This document shows positions 45,780 through 57,556 of a stretch of 64,000 nucleotides of DNA, piece after piece (position 1 is the first letter of the stretch; each line of letters starts with the position of its first letter). The translations under genes and the position numbers were made by a program. The notes beneath the pieces were generated by a model. It was not told where the DNA came from and searched no databases. It was given only the letters and a program-made list of their open reading frames with translations. This stretch comes from Cryptomeria japonica. Its lineage: Eukaryota; Streptophyta; Pinopsida; Cupressales; Cupressaceae. Where the stretch lies: assembly GCF_030272615.1 (NCBI RefSeq), contig NC_081406.1, positions 260,323,386-260,387,385 on the forward strand. Direction: 5' to 3'.

Positions 45780-46470
45780 TGGATTACTTATCTGATTAAT
45801 CACCAATCTAGGGCAGAACTCTACCTAGTTCAAGTCACTATGATATGTTGATGTATAAACCTGATTTGTCGTCTAATATTTCAGTGCCACTAGGAGAGAG
45901 AGATCGCAGTCAAGACAAACTACAAATTCGCCTAATAGATTCAGATAAGATTTACCAACAGATTAACTAAACTAGCACATCAACTAAGCACAATATGTTG
46001 TCTGAACTTGCCTAGAAATGACACACAAATTACAGGTCTGAGTGGCAAATTTGGATGCTCATAATACATAATAATTTCGCTCAATCTCCAAGCTAGTTCG
46101 CATGACCAGATTCACACCAGCTAAATTGCTAAACCAGATTGAATAATAGCTGTGAAAATGAATATGTGTATTCACAATGAAGTTCATATTGCCTTTATAG
46201 GAGACTCTAACCATTTCTTTCTCCATGTCGGTTAGGAGTCAAGATACAAGTTGGCGCCAAAATACAATAACCTTAAGCATGTTACATTTACAAGTTTAAT
46301 GAAATAGGTCTTGACCTATCATGTGAATTACAAGTTATATTTTCCCCCCTCATAGCAAATTACATATAGCTTATAGGACCATGCTTTAAGATATTAAAAT
46401 ATGCTTTAAATTTTAATTGTCATTTAAAATTTATATTAACTAATCCAATCTGGCTATTAATTTCAACACT
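45780..46470 (-). mobile_element. Diverged LTR-like segment B, related to segment A
   Basis: The minus start TGTTGAAATTAATAGCCAGATTGG resembles segment A. Both share the order aattcgc words, ggcgccaa, acaagtta, attaaaatttaa and ggctatt. Too diverged to define boundaries. Confidence 0.4.
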
Positions 46471-46800
46471 TGGGATGGTGAAGATGAAACTGAAAATGGA
46501 TGTCCACAAGCAAATAGAAGCAACATAATAGCTGATAAAAATTCCTTCAACACCAATAACACTAAGCAACTAACATGCTAGTTTCTGCAAGTGACTCCAC
46601 TTATGAACATAATGAGAGAAGTACCCAAAACAGAAAATTAAATAGTCAGAAGATAATTATAGCACAAATAAGGACTAGTTCACAAAGAATTGCATGCAAG
46701 AAAGGTATACGAACAACATCTAAGGAAGAAACTAGAAAGAGAAGAATGAATGAATAAATGAGTTTTAATGACGTCCACGAGACCACTAGTCTATGTGACC

Positions 46801-47849
46801 TGTAATACCCCAAAAATGGTCATCTAAACCATGGGCCCCTAATCTTGACAACTTCACCAAGGTCCTAACCAAAAGGCAATTAAAATTATTCTTGAGCACA
46901 CAACTAATTTCTTAAATCATCAATGTCACATGGCAAATTAATCACTCTGAATTAATTAAATATTTATTTAATTAATTAAGTCATTTCAAGTAAATCATTT
47001 GTAAACAAATATCCTGTTTATTTTATTAAATATCCTAGTATATTTAATTAAATAAATCAATTTGCCATTAAATCATAAAAAAAGGAATTAATTGGAAAAA
47101 AAATTAAAAATTGAGAAAAGAAATCAAATGGAGATAATCTTGAAAATCAAATTAAAAATTGAAAAAATCTCAGAAAAGCAATTGATTAAAACAATTAAAT
47201 CTCAAAATTGAATAAAATAGAGAATAAATCAGTTTTTTTTTTATTTCATCTTAATTTTAGTTCAATTTCCTTTAAAACTGAGAAAATCGGCCAATCACAT
47301 CAATTCACTTGGATTGTGCTTCTTCTTGGAAAATCTTGACCGCTCATCATCATTTGATCTCGGTCGTCAGTTTCTTTCTAAATTTTCTATAAATTCAGGC
47401 TCTCATCTCCTAATCAAGGATCCTGGAGAATGTATTGTTATTATGTTGTTTTTTCTCTTGGTTCATTAAGATTTTGTATTGAGAATATTTGCATATTAGT
47501 TATTGCATCTTTGTTAAATCATTTAGCTTAATATTTATTCATAGCTTAATCATGTTAGCCTAATATTCATTAATCTTGCATATCTTGCATTTATCTAGCT
47601 TAATCTTGCATTCATGTAGCTCAATTTTGTACTCATAAAGATTAAATCCTTCATTTAGGTGTTGTCTAGTAATTGGTATTGCATATAAAAATTTGAGAGA
47701 AAGACTAAACTCGCATCTACTAGAAGGCAATAGGTCACTTTGTGATGGTTTATTGTTCATTGTTGATTGATTTACTAACCAAACATCTAATGACTTATTG
47801 AAGTGTTGTGTATTCTAGATACAAATACGATCCACTTTTCATACACACA
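46801..47849 (+). repeat. 5' LTR of the gypsy element
   Basis: Starts TGTAATACCCC, ends CACACA three bases before the PBS. A TATA-like tctataaattc lies near 47388. The second LTR is outside the window, so the left boundary rests on the TG start and family form. Confidence 0.75.
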
Positions 47850-47852
47850 TTT

Positions 47853-47870
47853 TGGCGCCCACCGTGGGGC
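47853..47870 (+). other. Primer binding site TGGCGCCCACCGTGGGGC
   Basis: A TGGCGCC-type PBS common in Tat/Athila-like plant gypsy elements, three bases after the LTR end. Confidence 0.85.
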
Positions 47871-47967
47871 TTGAACCCATGAATACAATATTTTTAATGT
47901 TGCTTGAATAGATTTAATGTTTGGTTTTTATAACTAATAAACATGTGTTAAATTTGCAAATAAAAAT

Positions 47968-48347
47968 CATTTTTTTGCTTATTCTTCTTTGATAGTAAAA
48001 AATGGTCTTTGTTTGGAGGGCATAAATTTTTATTGAACTGTTGGATTTAAACAAATTTTTGATATGTTGTTTAAAAACATGTTTTATGTATTTTCACCGA
48101 AGAGCTTTTCCTAATAGGGTTTGGGTTGAAAGTTGTGAATGACAAAGTGAAGTACTATCATTTTACTTGTTCTTCTATGACAGTAAAAAATGGTCTCTGT
48201 TCGGAGTGTATAAATTTTTATTGAACCGTTGGATCTAAACAAATGTTTGATATGTTGTTTCAAACGAAGATTTATATATTTTCACCGAAGTGATTTTCTT
48301 AACTGCGTCTGGTTTGAAAGTTATAAATGACAGAGTGCAGTACTATC
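47968..48347 (+). repeat. Tandem duplication, period 190 bp
   Basis: Copies start at 47968 and 48158 and share agtaaaaaatggtct, tataaatttttattgaac and tattttcaccgaag. Confidence 0.85.
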
Positions 48348-50020
48348 AAAACTGTCATAACTAGGATAGTCATAACGAATGGAAATTCTTGTTAGATTAG
48401 TTTAATTTACAGTTTGCCTACTAGAATTTTCTTTTGATAATTTTTTTTGTTATTTTGGCAACTAATTTTGGGCTTTTAATGTTTGCAGAATGTTTGTCAA
48501 AAATTTTATCAATCAAACATACGTCTGTCAAAGAATCAAAAGCAAAATGACTACTAATGTGTTGTTCTTGTAGGTTGCCTAAGGAGAATCAACTAAACAT
48601 TGTGTATTCATTTAGTATTTTCTTAGGCACTTAAATTGCTATTTGGTTAATGAACAAATCTATCTTTTGTGTTTGAATAAAAATCTAAGAGGTAGGAGAG
48701 TATGCTCTTGTCTTTACAGACAATCATAAATCCAGACCCTTGAGGCTTTTTCTAAATTTGAGATTTGTGTACCTTTAGCGGGCCTGTCACAATGGGAAAA
48801 AGTAATCACCCTATGAGAATGACCCAAGTGAGTATAGCTAGACCTGAGCATTCCAACTCACTATAATAAATAGGCCTCTAGTGATTAAAGTCTCAGAGGA
48901 CGAGATTATTTTAGTTTTCTCTTTGAGATCTCTCATATCGAGCATTTTGTAGGGCCTCATGGTCTCAATCACGTTTATGTGACTACAACTTATTTTGGTA
49001 CCTTGTCGAGCTATAGGACTCAATCATGCTTGCGTGACTTCAAGGGGTAATTTCAAACGAAATTCCTAACTAAGAACTATAAGATAGAGGCTACCTGATT
49101 CACCTTCGAAAGGGGGATAATCTTTGTGCAAGAGAGATAGTAACTCTCCCAAGATACTTGCCATATCGTTCCCCCTTTAGCATTTGGAGTCGGCTAATAT
49201 GGCATTGATAATCCATTGTGTGAGACTCAATGACCGTATTCTAATTATCTATTGGGTGTGTACCTAAGTCTGCAAGCAAAAAATTTCTTCTCTAAGCCAA
49301 CTTACATAGGGTTAGCGTCCTGTGCTTGAAAGTCATTATACATCTTGCGTGTTTACTATGATTTCACCCCTAAAATTGAAACTGAAATACTGAAACAGGA
49401 GAAAACAAATCAACATCTCAGTGATCAAAACTCTGTCTTTGTCAAAAAACTATTCTTTGTAAGTCATCAAAAACTCAGTCCTTATCAAAAATTGGTCTTT
49501 GTCAGTCATCAAAACTCTATCTATGTTAGAATCTCATCTTTGTCCAGTCCTCTATTGTATGAGCTTGTTGAATTGTCATCTGGCTACATACCTATTGTTG
49601 TACGGGTCTTCATTGGTCTTGTCAGTTTGTCGTCTGGCCTTGTCAGAATTGTCATGCGAGTATACAAAATTGTCGTATGGCCGTTAACATACTATCATAT
49701 GAATAATCATATTCCTCATCATATTGTTGTTTGGAGAGTGCTAAATTATCGTGTGAGTTTAGGCAGCAACTCGTATGAAAAATTGTCTCTATTGTCTGGG
49801 AGATATTAAATTGTCATCTGGGTCATAAAAATCTGTCGTACGAATTTTGGATTTTGTCAGTCCAGAACAGTCACACTTGCCTAATCAGTCTACAACAAAC
49901 ATAAATCTGGTCATCATAATACTAAGCATAAAATAATCTCGATAGTGTACCCCTGGCGTTGTGTTGCACAATTTTGTCAATAATCTTTCAGCTAGTTCAA
50001 TTAACTACTTATCAAAATTA

Positions 50021-50184
50021 AGTCACTTAGATCACATCTTATACAGGATAGATCGTTCCTGAAACCAGACTGAGTCTTAGTCACTTCTCTCAAATCAAAC
50101 TAAGTTACTTAGATCATGTCTTATACAAGATAGATCTTTCCTGAAACCAGACTGAATCTTAGTTACTTCTCTCAATCACTACGT
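50021..50184 (+). repeat. Tandem duplication, period 82 bp
   Basis: Copies at 50021 and 50103 share acttagatca, tcttatacargatagatc and tcctgaaaccagactga. Confidence 0.88.
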
Positions 50185-50256
50185 TAAACAAACAACTAGC
50201 TTTCATTTGATCTTGACTTCTGCATTGTATCTATCTCTTAGTCATATTAGTTATAA

Positions 50257-50838
50257 ATGCCTACTCAAACTAGAAGTTATCGCAAGAAAGATGACAAAGG
50301 TAAAGGACCATCCTTTTCAGATTATCCATTCTTTGTAGAATACCCCGTCTCTAATAAACCTTCATCGTCAAATTTACCAGAAATTTTATCAACCAATATC
50401 TCCCACCATGTCTAGAGAAAGGCAAGAAAGACAAGCTACTAAACACAATACTTATGACAATCTCAGCACCCATGCTAATGATAGTGATTCCTCATCTAGC
50501 AATTCTGAAGCCTCTAAACCTACAGAAGCTATTATAAATAGCCATCAAAAGGATAAAGATTTCCGAAAAATGATGAAGATTATCATGACTAGAGAAAAAG
50601 AAGATTATTTTCTAGAGCTAGCAAAGCAAGGCGCTAAACTTCCTACTGATTATAACATTGAAACCCCTATCACTAAAGAGGAAGAGACACCCTTAGTGCT
50701 GGTAAACAAACAATTACGAGCGTTACATATTGAAATGACTAAAATGAAAAACAAGGATAAATCATCAAAGCAATATTCTCTGGACACAATATGCCCATTT
50801 CCATTTGACAAAAACCTTTACATGCCTCCATTTCCTTC
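50257..50838 (+). pseudogene. Gypsy Gag, N-terminal part
   Basis: ATG at 50257 (MPTQTRSYRKKDDKGKG). The frame is lost near 50395; the main frame (from 50408) reads SRERQERQATKHN, a polar S/E/K-rich segment, LRALHIEMTKMKNK and TICPFPFDKNLYMPPFP. The last part is the conserved word that precedes the Gag core in Tat-like elements. Interrupted at 50838 by a solo LTR. Excising that LTR and one TSD puts the frame back in register with 51882. Confidence 0.8.
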
Positions 50839-51876
50839 TATCGTGCTCTGTGAAGTGTACCTGTACCTGCAAACACAATGCACTCAATAAATCATTATAA
50901 GCATGGTTAGTGGATTACAGCAATGAAAGATAAAACCAATGCTAAGCGATCTATCACCTCCTAGTAAATGCGAGTTTGAATTTTTCTCTCAGATCTTGGT
51001 ATGCAAACTCTAGTGACTTGACTACACTTAAATGGAGGATTTAAATGATGAAGATGCATGATCTAGCATGATAGCATGATTAAGCTATATGAATTCATGA
51101 TTGATCTAGAAAATAAACTAAGATTTAAGCTAAATTTGAGCATGATAACATTGCTAAGAATGATAAACTATAAGCTAGATGCCTATAATAACAATGCATA
51201 AGATGAATCAAATTTGGGACCAATTATCAGAACTGGGACCCTTTGAACTCCAAAATGGGGTCTATTTATAGGATTTTCCAAGGTCAGGGGTGATGTGGTG
51301 GATTCAACAGTCAAGATTGATCTGAAGATATCAATGGTTAAATTGGAGGAGATTGGCAAAGGGGGTTGGATTAAAGGGAACATCTGTCATCTCTATGGTG
51401 ACAAGTGTCAAAAGGCTTCTAGAAGAGGTTAGATGAAAGGGAACAGTTAGTGACAAGTGTCACAAATTGGTTCTAGAAGATGTTAGATGAAGGGGAACAT
51501 GAGGGTAGGTAGAATGGGTTAGGTTTAGGAATGGTTAGGTTAGGTGGTTAAAGTTAGGAGAATTTGAATTTAGAAATTCATTTAATAGGAAAATGGCTAA
51601 CTAATTTCAACAACTCATTGATTTGATTTGTTTTAATTAATTATTGGATTTAGAAGAAATGATTTTGATGGGTGGAAATTAATTAATTTGAATTAATTAA
51701 TCAAGGAGGATTATTGAGATGAACCTATTTAATAAATCCTTAGATTTATTAATAAGTAGATGAAAAAGGGGGATTTAATTAAATTGTTGATGAATTCAAT
51801 TAAATTGGGGAGGGAGATTAATTGAGATAATTGCTTATTCAATTAATTATCTTCAGACCATTTTTAGGTGTATACA
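50839..51876 (-). mobile_element. Solo LTR inside gypsy gag, TSD CCTTC
   Basis: 1,038 bp flanked by CCTTC (50834-50838 and 51877-51881). On the minus strand it starts TGTATACACCTAAAAATGG and has a TATA box CCTATAAATAGACC (51259-51272). Its outer left end reads TATCGTG, so the terminal TG has become TA. The AAAAATGGTC near its start resembles the LTR at 46801, suggesting a related gypsy family. Confidence 0.88.
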
Positions 51877-51881
51877 CCTTC

Positions 51882-53176
51882 AAGAGTGGAGATCCCTAAG
51901 TTTGACAAATATGATGGTAATACAGATACTCGAGACCATGTCAAAGAATTTTGTGCTTTATGTATCAAGTTAATGTACGAACAAATGTTATCTCATGTGC
52001 CTTTTCCTGAGGAGTTTAGGAGGACAAGCTATGGAATGGTTTTCAAGCCTACCTATGGGAATTAAAACTTTTGAGGAATTATTTGAATCATTTCTCCAAC
52101 AATACTCCTATAACATTTGTCATCCAGTCACTATGATTGAGCTTTGCAATACCAAACAGAAAATAGGAGAGCCTTTTCTCACTTTTCTTTAATGTTGGAG
52201 AAAGATGTTCTTTAGATGTTCACAACCTATTCCAGATTCTGAGAAGATGGATATCTTTGTCAATAACTTGATCCCTGAATTGAAATACAATATCCAAATG
52301 CAAGTATACACTTCATTCAACAAAATGGTAGATAGTGCCCTCTGAATGGAAGATGTGCTTATAAAGAAAGGAGATATATCACTTTGGAAAGAAACACAAC
52401 AACATTCTAGTTCCAAAGAAAAGAATAAATACTAGAAAAATGACAAAGATAACAACAGAAACATTGTTAATGATGGAGTGGTAGACACTGTTAAAACAAA
52501 ATCAAAACCCACAATATTTAATCTGGCTAGTGGCACACAAGCACTCAAAGCAATTGAAACTGCGGTAGAAAACCCTTCGAAGAAATCAAAAGAGTGGTTT
52601 AAAGAGAAACCTTGGCTTTCAAAGCCTAAACGTGATTTCACTCCTTTAGAGGAATCGTATGAATCAGCTCTTAAGACTTTATTGGCAAATGATCTAATAA
52701 TATTGTCAGACAACTCTAGACCGTATGATCTAGAAGTTAAACCCAAATGGTGGAGGGAAAATGAATACTATGAATATCATCAAAACAAGGGTCATACAAC
52801 AAACAACTGCATGAAGCTCAAAAATGAGATTCAAGACCTCATCGAAGCTGGAAAAATTGTTGTTGGAAATCACACGACTAATGTTGATCACAAAGCTTTT
52901 AAAGATCCCTTACCTGCTTATGAACAAGGTGATTCCTCAAAATCCAAGGGAGGTGCCAAAGTCAATTACACCTACGCTAACAATGACAATATGATCAACA
53001 TGATTGAATATTTCCAATCTGAGTATTGCAACGTGACCATAATCAAAGATAAACAAAATAAAGCACAAACTGCAAATGTTGTGACCTGCGCTCAAAACAA
53101 GGTTACTCTCCAAGGAGCTAGTTCCTCAACTCCTAATCAAACAACATCAAACATGTCAACTTCTTCAAACAGATGA
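51882..53176 (+). pseudogene. Gypsy Gag core and zinc-knuckle remnant
   Basis: Resumes RVEIPKFDKYDGNTDTRDHV (retrotrans_gag start). After a frameshift near 52020 it continues GGQAMEWFSSLPMGIKTFEELFESF and ELKYNIQ, through three stops (52190-52440), into the open frame 52478-53176. That frame contains EYYEYHQNKGHTTNNCMKLKNEI, a knuckle of the form CEYHxxxGHxxxxC with the first Cys changed to Tyr. Gag of this type forms particles and binds RNA. The final stop TGA is at 53174-53176. Confidence 0.85.
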
Positions 53177-53188
53177 CCAGATACGATC

Positions 53189-53975
53189 ATGGCTAAATCT
53201 AAACAATTGGTTTCATCATCTTCTCCTGGTTATAGCATTGTTGAACAATTGAAACGTACTACCGCTCAAATCTCCATTTTTGAACTACTTAAGATCTCTT
53301 CTGCTCATAGAGAGATCCTGGACAAAGATTTTCTCACTACTAATGTCCCAAAATATTTAAATGTAGATCAGTTTCAATATATGGTGGGTCATCTGACTTC
53401 GCCTCATTACCTTACCTTCTCTGAAGAAGATGACAACTCACTGAATCGCCTGCATAACCAACCATTACACATCGAAGCTATGATCCCTAAACACCAATTC
53501 AAACATGTTTTTATAGATAGAGGTGCTCAGTTGAATATTTGTACCTACAATCTACTGACGCGGCTAGGATTTTCTAAAAATGTCATTGATCCAACAAAGA
53601 AAATAACAATCAAAGCTTATGATGAAGAAGAAAGAACCTCTAAAGGTCCTATACTATTACCAATCAGGGTAGGACCTTTGGAGAGAGATGTTATTTTCCA
53701 AGTGCTTGACCTCCCTCTTTCATACAACATCTTGTTGGGCAGGCCATGAATTCATGAAATGCGAGCAGTACCATCTACCTATCATCAATGCTTGAAATTT
53801 CCTTATAATGGAGTTGAAGTCAGTATTCCTGTTGATACAAGTTACAACTGTAATGCATTAAAACAGTGCACTGATACCTTTGTTCCTCATAACAAAGTAG
53901 CCTCTACAGCTGAAAGTTTAGAAACTTTGATGAAAGATTTAGAAAAGAAATTGAAAATCACACACTATTGGCATT
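53189..53975 (+). pseudogene. Gypsy protease region
   Basis: Contains HRFIxP-like linkers, MIPKHQFKHVFIDRGAQLNI (active site D-x-G, here D-R-G where the lineage usually has D-G-G), KITIKAYDEEERTSKGPI, LDLPLSYNILLGRP and, after a TGA replacing Trp, IHEMRAVPSTYHQCLKFPYNG. The frame then runs to the nested insertion at 53976. The gag and protease frames are separated by a stop at 53174-53176 only. Confidence 0.85.
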
Positions 53976-54742
53976 CTACACTCATATGAGAATAGTTGAT
54001 GTTGTCATTGATGGCAACCAACTGGAAACCAACTAGCATTAGGTTTCTACATGCACTAGCAAACACCGGCACCGGCAGGCACTTACATCAGCATCCATTT
54101 TACACCGAAAATGAAGTATATCGGCACTCAGGCCGACATGGGATGAACTTTTGTTTATTGTAATATAATTATCTTTTGTAAGCCGACTTGGTATATTGTA
54201 AAAGTCTCATATATGTATGAGATCTTATAGATCATTTTGATATAGAGGAATATAGAGATGTATGGTAGAAGATAATTATTTAGTGGCAGCGAAGGTTTTT
54301 GGTTAAGGTATCTATCTGAGCTTAAACCTGTACTGAACTTGGCATTAGAGATGTTGTTTTGAGCAATACATTGTATTGGATTTAATTATCCATTTTGTAG
54401 TCAGTGAGACTCTTCATTGAGCAGTGAGATCTAGGCTGTTGGCCTCCCTGAATGTGCAAGCCCCTATTGTAAGTAGTATTTATTCATTGGCCAATGAGTA
54501 AATATTGTGGGTCACAAATCCCATCGAGGTTTTTCCCACACTGGGTTTCCTCATTAAAATATCTTGTGTTATGGTGTGTTTCTATGTTATCTCTATTATT
54601 TATGTTTACTACATTAATTCTTGTTTACCGGTACAGTGTTTTGTGTTGCAAAGTTATAAATGAGTTTAAATATTCATTCCACTGGTGAGACACTGACTCA
54701 CCCCCCCTCTCAGTGTCTTTGGGACTATCATTGAATCTAACA
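53976..54742 (+). repeat. 5' LTR of the plus-strand non-autonomous element
   Basis: 767 bp. TATA-like catatatgtatgag near 54208-54222, hairpin at 54688-54718, and the gtgggtcacaaatccc block in the sense orientation. Confidence 0.88.
54688..54718 (+). other. LTR hairpin, stem AGACACTGA/TCAGTGTCT, 7-C loop
   Basis: Sense-strand version of the conserved hairpin: perfect 9-bp stem, loop ctcacccccccTC. It is 24 nt upstream of the LTR end and 26 nt upstream of the PBS. Confidence 0.8.
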
Positions 54743-54744
54743 AT

Positions 54745-54756
54745 TGGTATTAGAGC
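54745..54756 (+). other. Primer binding site TGGTATTAGAGC
   Basis: One change (C to T) from TGGTATCAGAGC, two bases after the LTR end. Confidence 0.85.
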
Positions 54757-54813
54757 CTGGTTCTCTATTTGCAAAATCCTAACAGGTTGAGGAAGATTCT
54801 GAAACCGGTACAG

Positions 54814-55887
54814 ATGGATAACTTAAGAAAATAGTTGGAAGGAGATTTTGAAGATTTTGATGCAAAAGAATTGAAGAATATCAAACTTGAAGATGATCTA
54901 AGGACTGCTAAGGGATTCAATAAAGGACTTCAGGAGAACCTGGTTATAACACAAAATAAGAGAAAGGAACTTCATGAGAAAATGCAAAATGATGATGATG
55001 AAAAGGAAACTCTTAGAGACATTATGAATAAGTTAAGATAAGAAAACAGTAATGTGAAGAATGAAATGCAAGATATGACTATGAGGTTATGTAAGGATAT
55101 TGAAGATAGGAAGAAGAATGAAGAAGACTTGACTAGGAGACTTAATGATGCAGGAAACAAAAATTTGAGACTCGGTCATGAAATTGATATGCTAAAGACA
55201 AATCTGATTCACATGCAACATGATAAAGATGAGCTTGTGAGACAAGTTGGAATTCTGGAAAATGAGTTGATCATAGAAAATGAACACAAAGACAAATTCA
55301 AGAAAAGTTCAAAAAGCCTTGATGACATGCTAAAAAGACAGAAACCTGATGGAGATACAATTGGACTTTGATTTAAAATTGGAGAAAGTTCTAGTACTGC
55401 AAATAATCAAGATTATAACAAATTGGTAAGACAACCTAATGCTTATAAATTTAATGGGAAATGTTTCAATTGCAACAAATATGGTCATAGAGAAAATGAG
55501 TGTAGATTTAGAAATAATCAAAATACAAACCCACCCAACGGTCAATGTTCCAAATGCAACAAAGTTGGTCATAATTCAAAAAATTGCAGAATGAATGTGA
55601 AATGCTATGTTTGTGGTAGATTTGGGCATTTATTTAATCAATGCAGATCACAAACCGGTCAAGGATATGGAAAGGCTATTCAGAGGAATAATGTAACTTG
55701 TTATGCATGTAACAAGATTGGACATATTGCAAAAATTTGTAGAAGCAAGACTATACTGGCGAACAATAAAGGATCTAGTGTGAAGGAAAAAGAAAAGGTA
55801 AATGAAATAAAGCAAGATTTTTCAAAACAATGGATTAAGAAGGCAGATCTGAAAGTTTATGAATCTATCTCTACACTGGCAGAATAG
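54814..55887 (+). pseudogene. ORF1 (coiled coil + four CCHC), single frame with three stops
   Basis: ATG at 54814 (MDNLRK). The entire 358-codon frame is in register and is broken only by TAG at 54832-54834, a TAA near 55039 and a TGA near 55369. Coiled coil at about residues 20-185. Knuckles CFNCNKYGHRENEC, CSKCNKVGHNSKNC, CYVCGRFGHLFNQC and CYACNKIGHIAKIC lie between 55453 and 55740. A basic linker and KQDFSKQWIKK tail end at TAG 55885-55887. It is the most completely in-frame copy of ORF1 in the window. Confidence 0.88.
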
Positions 55888-56226
55888 AGTAACCCTCCAC
55901 CAGTAGGAGATTCTTCATCTAACTAAGGAATAATCCTTAGGGGGTATTGCAGCAAATTGAAAATCATTCATTCTACCCTCGATTGATGGTGAGAAGATAC
56001 ATTTCTTCTTTACCGGTAGATGTGTTAAGTTTTCACTTAACCGGTGAGCATTTAATGTGGTTTTTGAAGAACCTTTTTGGCTATAAAGCACTGGAAAACC
56101 CTCATTTCGACTCACGAAGAATTCAAACAATCAGAGAGCATGAAACTGAGCAAGGGCATCCTAAGACGAAGTTGCGAAGTGATTTTCAGGCATTTAGAGA
56201 ACTTTAGTTAAGAGGTATTTATCAAA

Positions 56227-56534
56227 ATGGCAACCTCATCTTTTGTTCTCGAGTTTATTGCAAAACCTATCATTGTTGAAAACATCAAATGCCCTAGACC
56301 CATGTTTAAGATTATCCCCAAAATTGCAAAGCAGGATGATTTTGTCAGAGCTTTTTCAAAAATTCCAAAGGGTGTAGCATTTGCAAAAGACCCTAGAATC
56401 TACATACATTGCAACATAGAAAACCTAGGGACTGAGGATTTGAAGAAAATGTTTAACGAGGTTATTACCGATGAAAAAGGCTTGATTAAACCTGAACATA
56501 GGATTGCGAAAGACTTAGGTTTTGTAGAAATACT
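56227..56534 (+). pseudogene. ORF2, N-terminal part, cut by a nested element
   Basis: ATG at 56227 (MATSSFVLEFIAKPIIVENI). Conserved words CPRPMFKIIPKIAKQDD, KDPRIYIHCNIENLG and LIKPEHRIAKDLGFVEIL follow. The frame is interrupted within the LGFVEIL motif by insertion of the element at 56535 and resumes at 63212. There is no stop before the insertion. Confidence 0.8.
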
Positions 56535-57354
56535 TAGAATCAATGGCAGTCCCAAAGACACTAAGAGGGGGGGTGAATCAGTGTCTGACCGGTTAGCAGA
56601 ATATTTAAACTTATTAAGAACTTTGCATCCCAAAATAGTGTACTGGTAAATAAGAATTAATGCAACAAATAATAATAATAGAGACACCATAGAGAACACA
56701 CCATAACACAAGATATTTAATGAGGAAACCCGGTGTGGGAAAAACCTCGGTGGATTTTTGACCCACAATATTCACTCACTGGCCAATGAATAAATATGAC
56801 TTACAATGAGGGGCCTACACATGCAGGAAGGCCAACTTCCTAGAGCTCACTGCTCAATAAGAGTCACACTGACTACAAAAGTAGATTAACAAATCCAATA
56901 CAATGTATTGCTTCAAATCAGCATCAACTATGCCAGGTTCAGTACCAGTTTAAGCTTAGTTTATAACCAAAACCTTATACAAAATTCGCCTTATGTATTC
57001 ACATACAACATCCTTCCTTTTCCTTATTTCTTACATACATACATTTTTCGCACTATGCCTTATATCAAAATGACTTACAAGATCTCATACATATATGTGT
57101 CTTTTACAATGTACCATGTCGACTTTACAAAAGATAATTACAATAAAATACAATAAACAAAAGTTTATTCCCTATTGGCTAGAGTGTCGATATGCATTGT
57201 AGCCATTGTCAGTGAAGTGTCTCCCAATGTATGGAGAAGTCTATGTCGGTGTTGGTAACTGTCAGTGGCTTGCCAGATGAATGCCAATTGGTTGCTAGAT
57301 GGTTGCCATCAATGACAACATCAACTATTCTCATAAGAGTGTAGAATGCCAACA
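56535..57354 (-). repeat. 3' LTR of the 56535-63209 element
   Basis: 820 bp, left end lacking the first few bases. Hairpin at 56556-56586 with 7 G. Confidence 0.88.
56556..56586 (-). other. LTR hairpin, 7-G loop
   Basis: AGACACTAA/TCAGTGTCT, one stem mismatch (G to A). Confidence 0.7.
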
Positions 57355-57371
57355 ATCTCCCCCTTTGGCAT
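57355..57371 (-). other. Polypurine tract
   Basis: The minus strand reads a CCAAAGGGGGAGAT stretch directly before TGTTGGCATTC at 57354. Confidence 0.85.
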
Positions 57372-57556
57372 TGATGGCAACACTCATGAGAAAAATCCAA
57401 AAACTGCTTTTAAAAACTGAAGTCCAAAAAGTTTCCAAAAAGATGTGCTCCCCCTGAGCAAATGATCTACTTTGAATAAGCATTTTTCTCTCCACTACTC
57501 CCCCTTTGACATCAATGACAAAGGTTGTCAAAAATAGTCAAACAAATGCAAAAATT

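Larger units (their letters stand above)
47871..50256 (+). other. Untranslated leader of the gypsy element, with internal duplications
   Basis: No convincing coding sequence. A 190-bp tandem duplication lies at 47968-48347 (catttt...gatagtaaaaaatggtctttgtt... ttttcaccgaag). A region at 49500-49850 repeats words like ttgtcatctgg/ttgtcgtatgg. An 82-bp tandem duplication lies at 50021-50184. The 154-codon ORF at 49345-49809 spans the low-complexity words and is probably not a gene. Confidence 0.65.

Noticed and set aside
49345-49809. 154-codon ORF in the gypsy leader
   Set aside because: It spans low-complexity repeated words (ttgtcatctgg-like), lies upstream of gag and has no recognisable domain.
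52478-53176. Open 232-codon frame as a host gene
   Set aside because: It is in register with gypsy Gag upstream and protease downstream and contains the degenerate Gag zinc knuckle.
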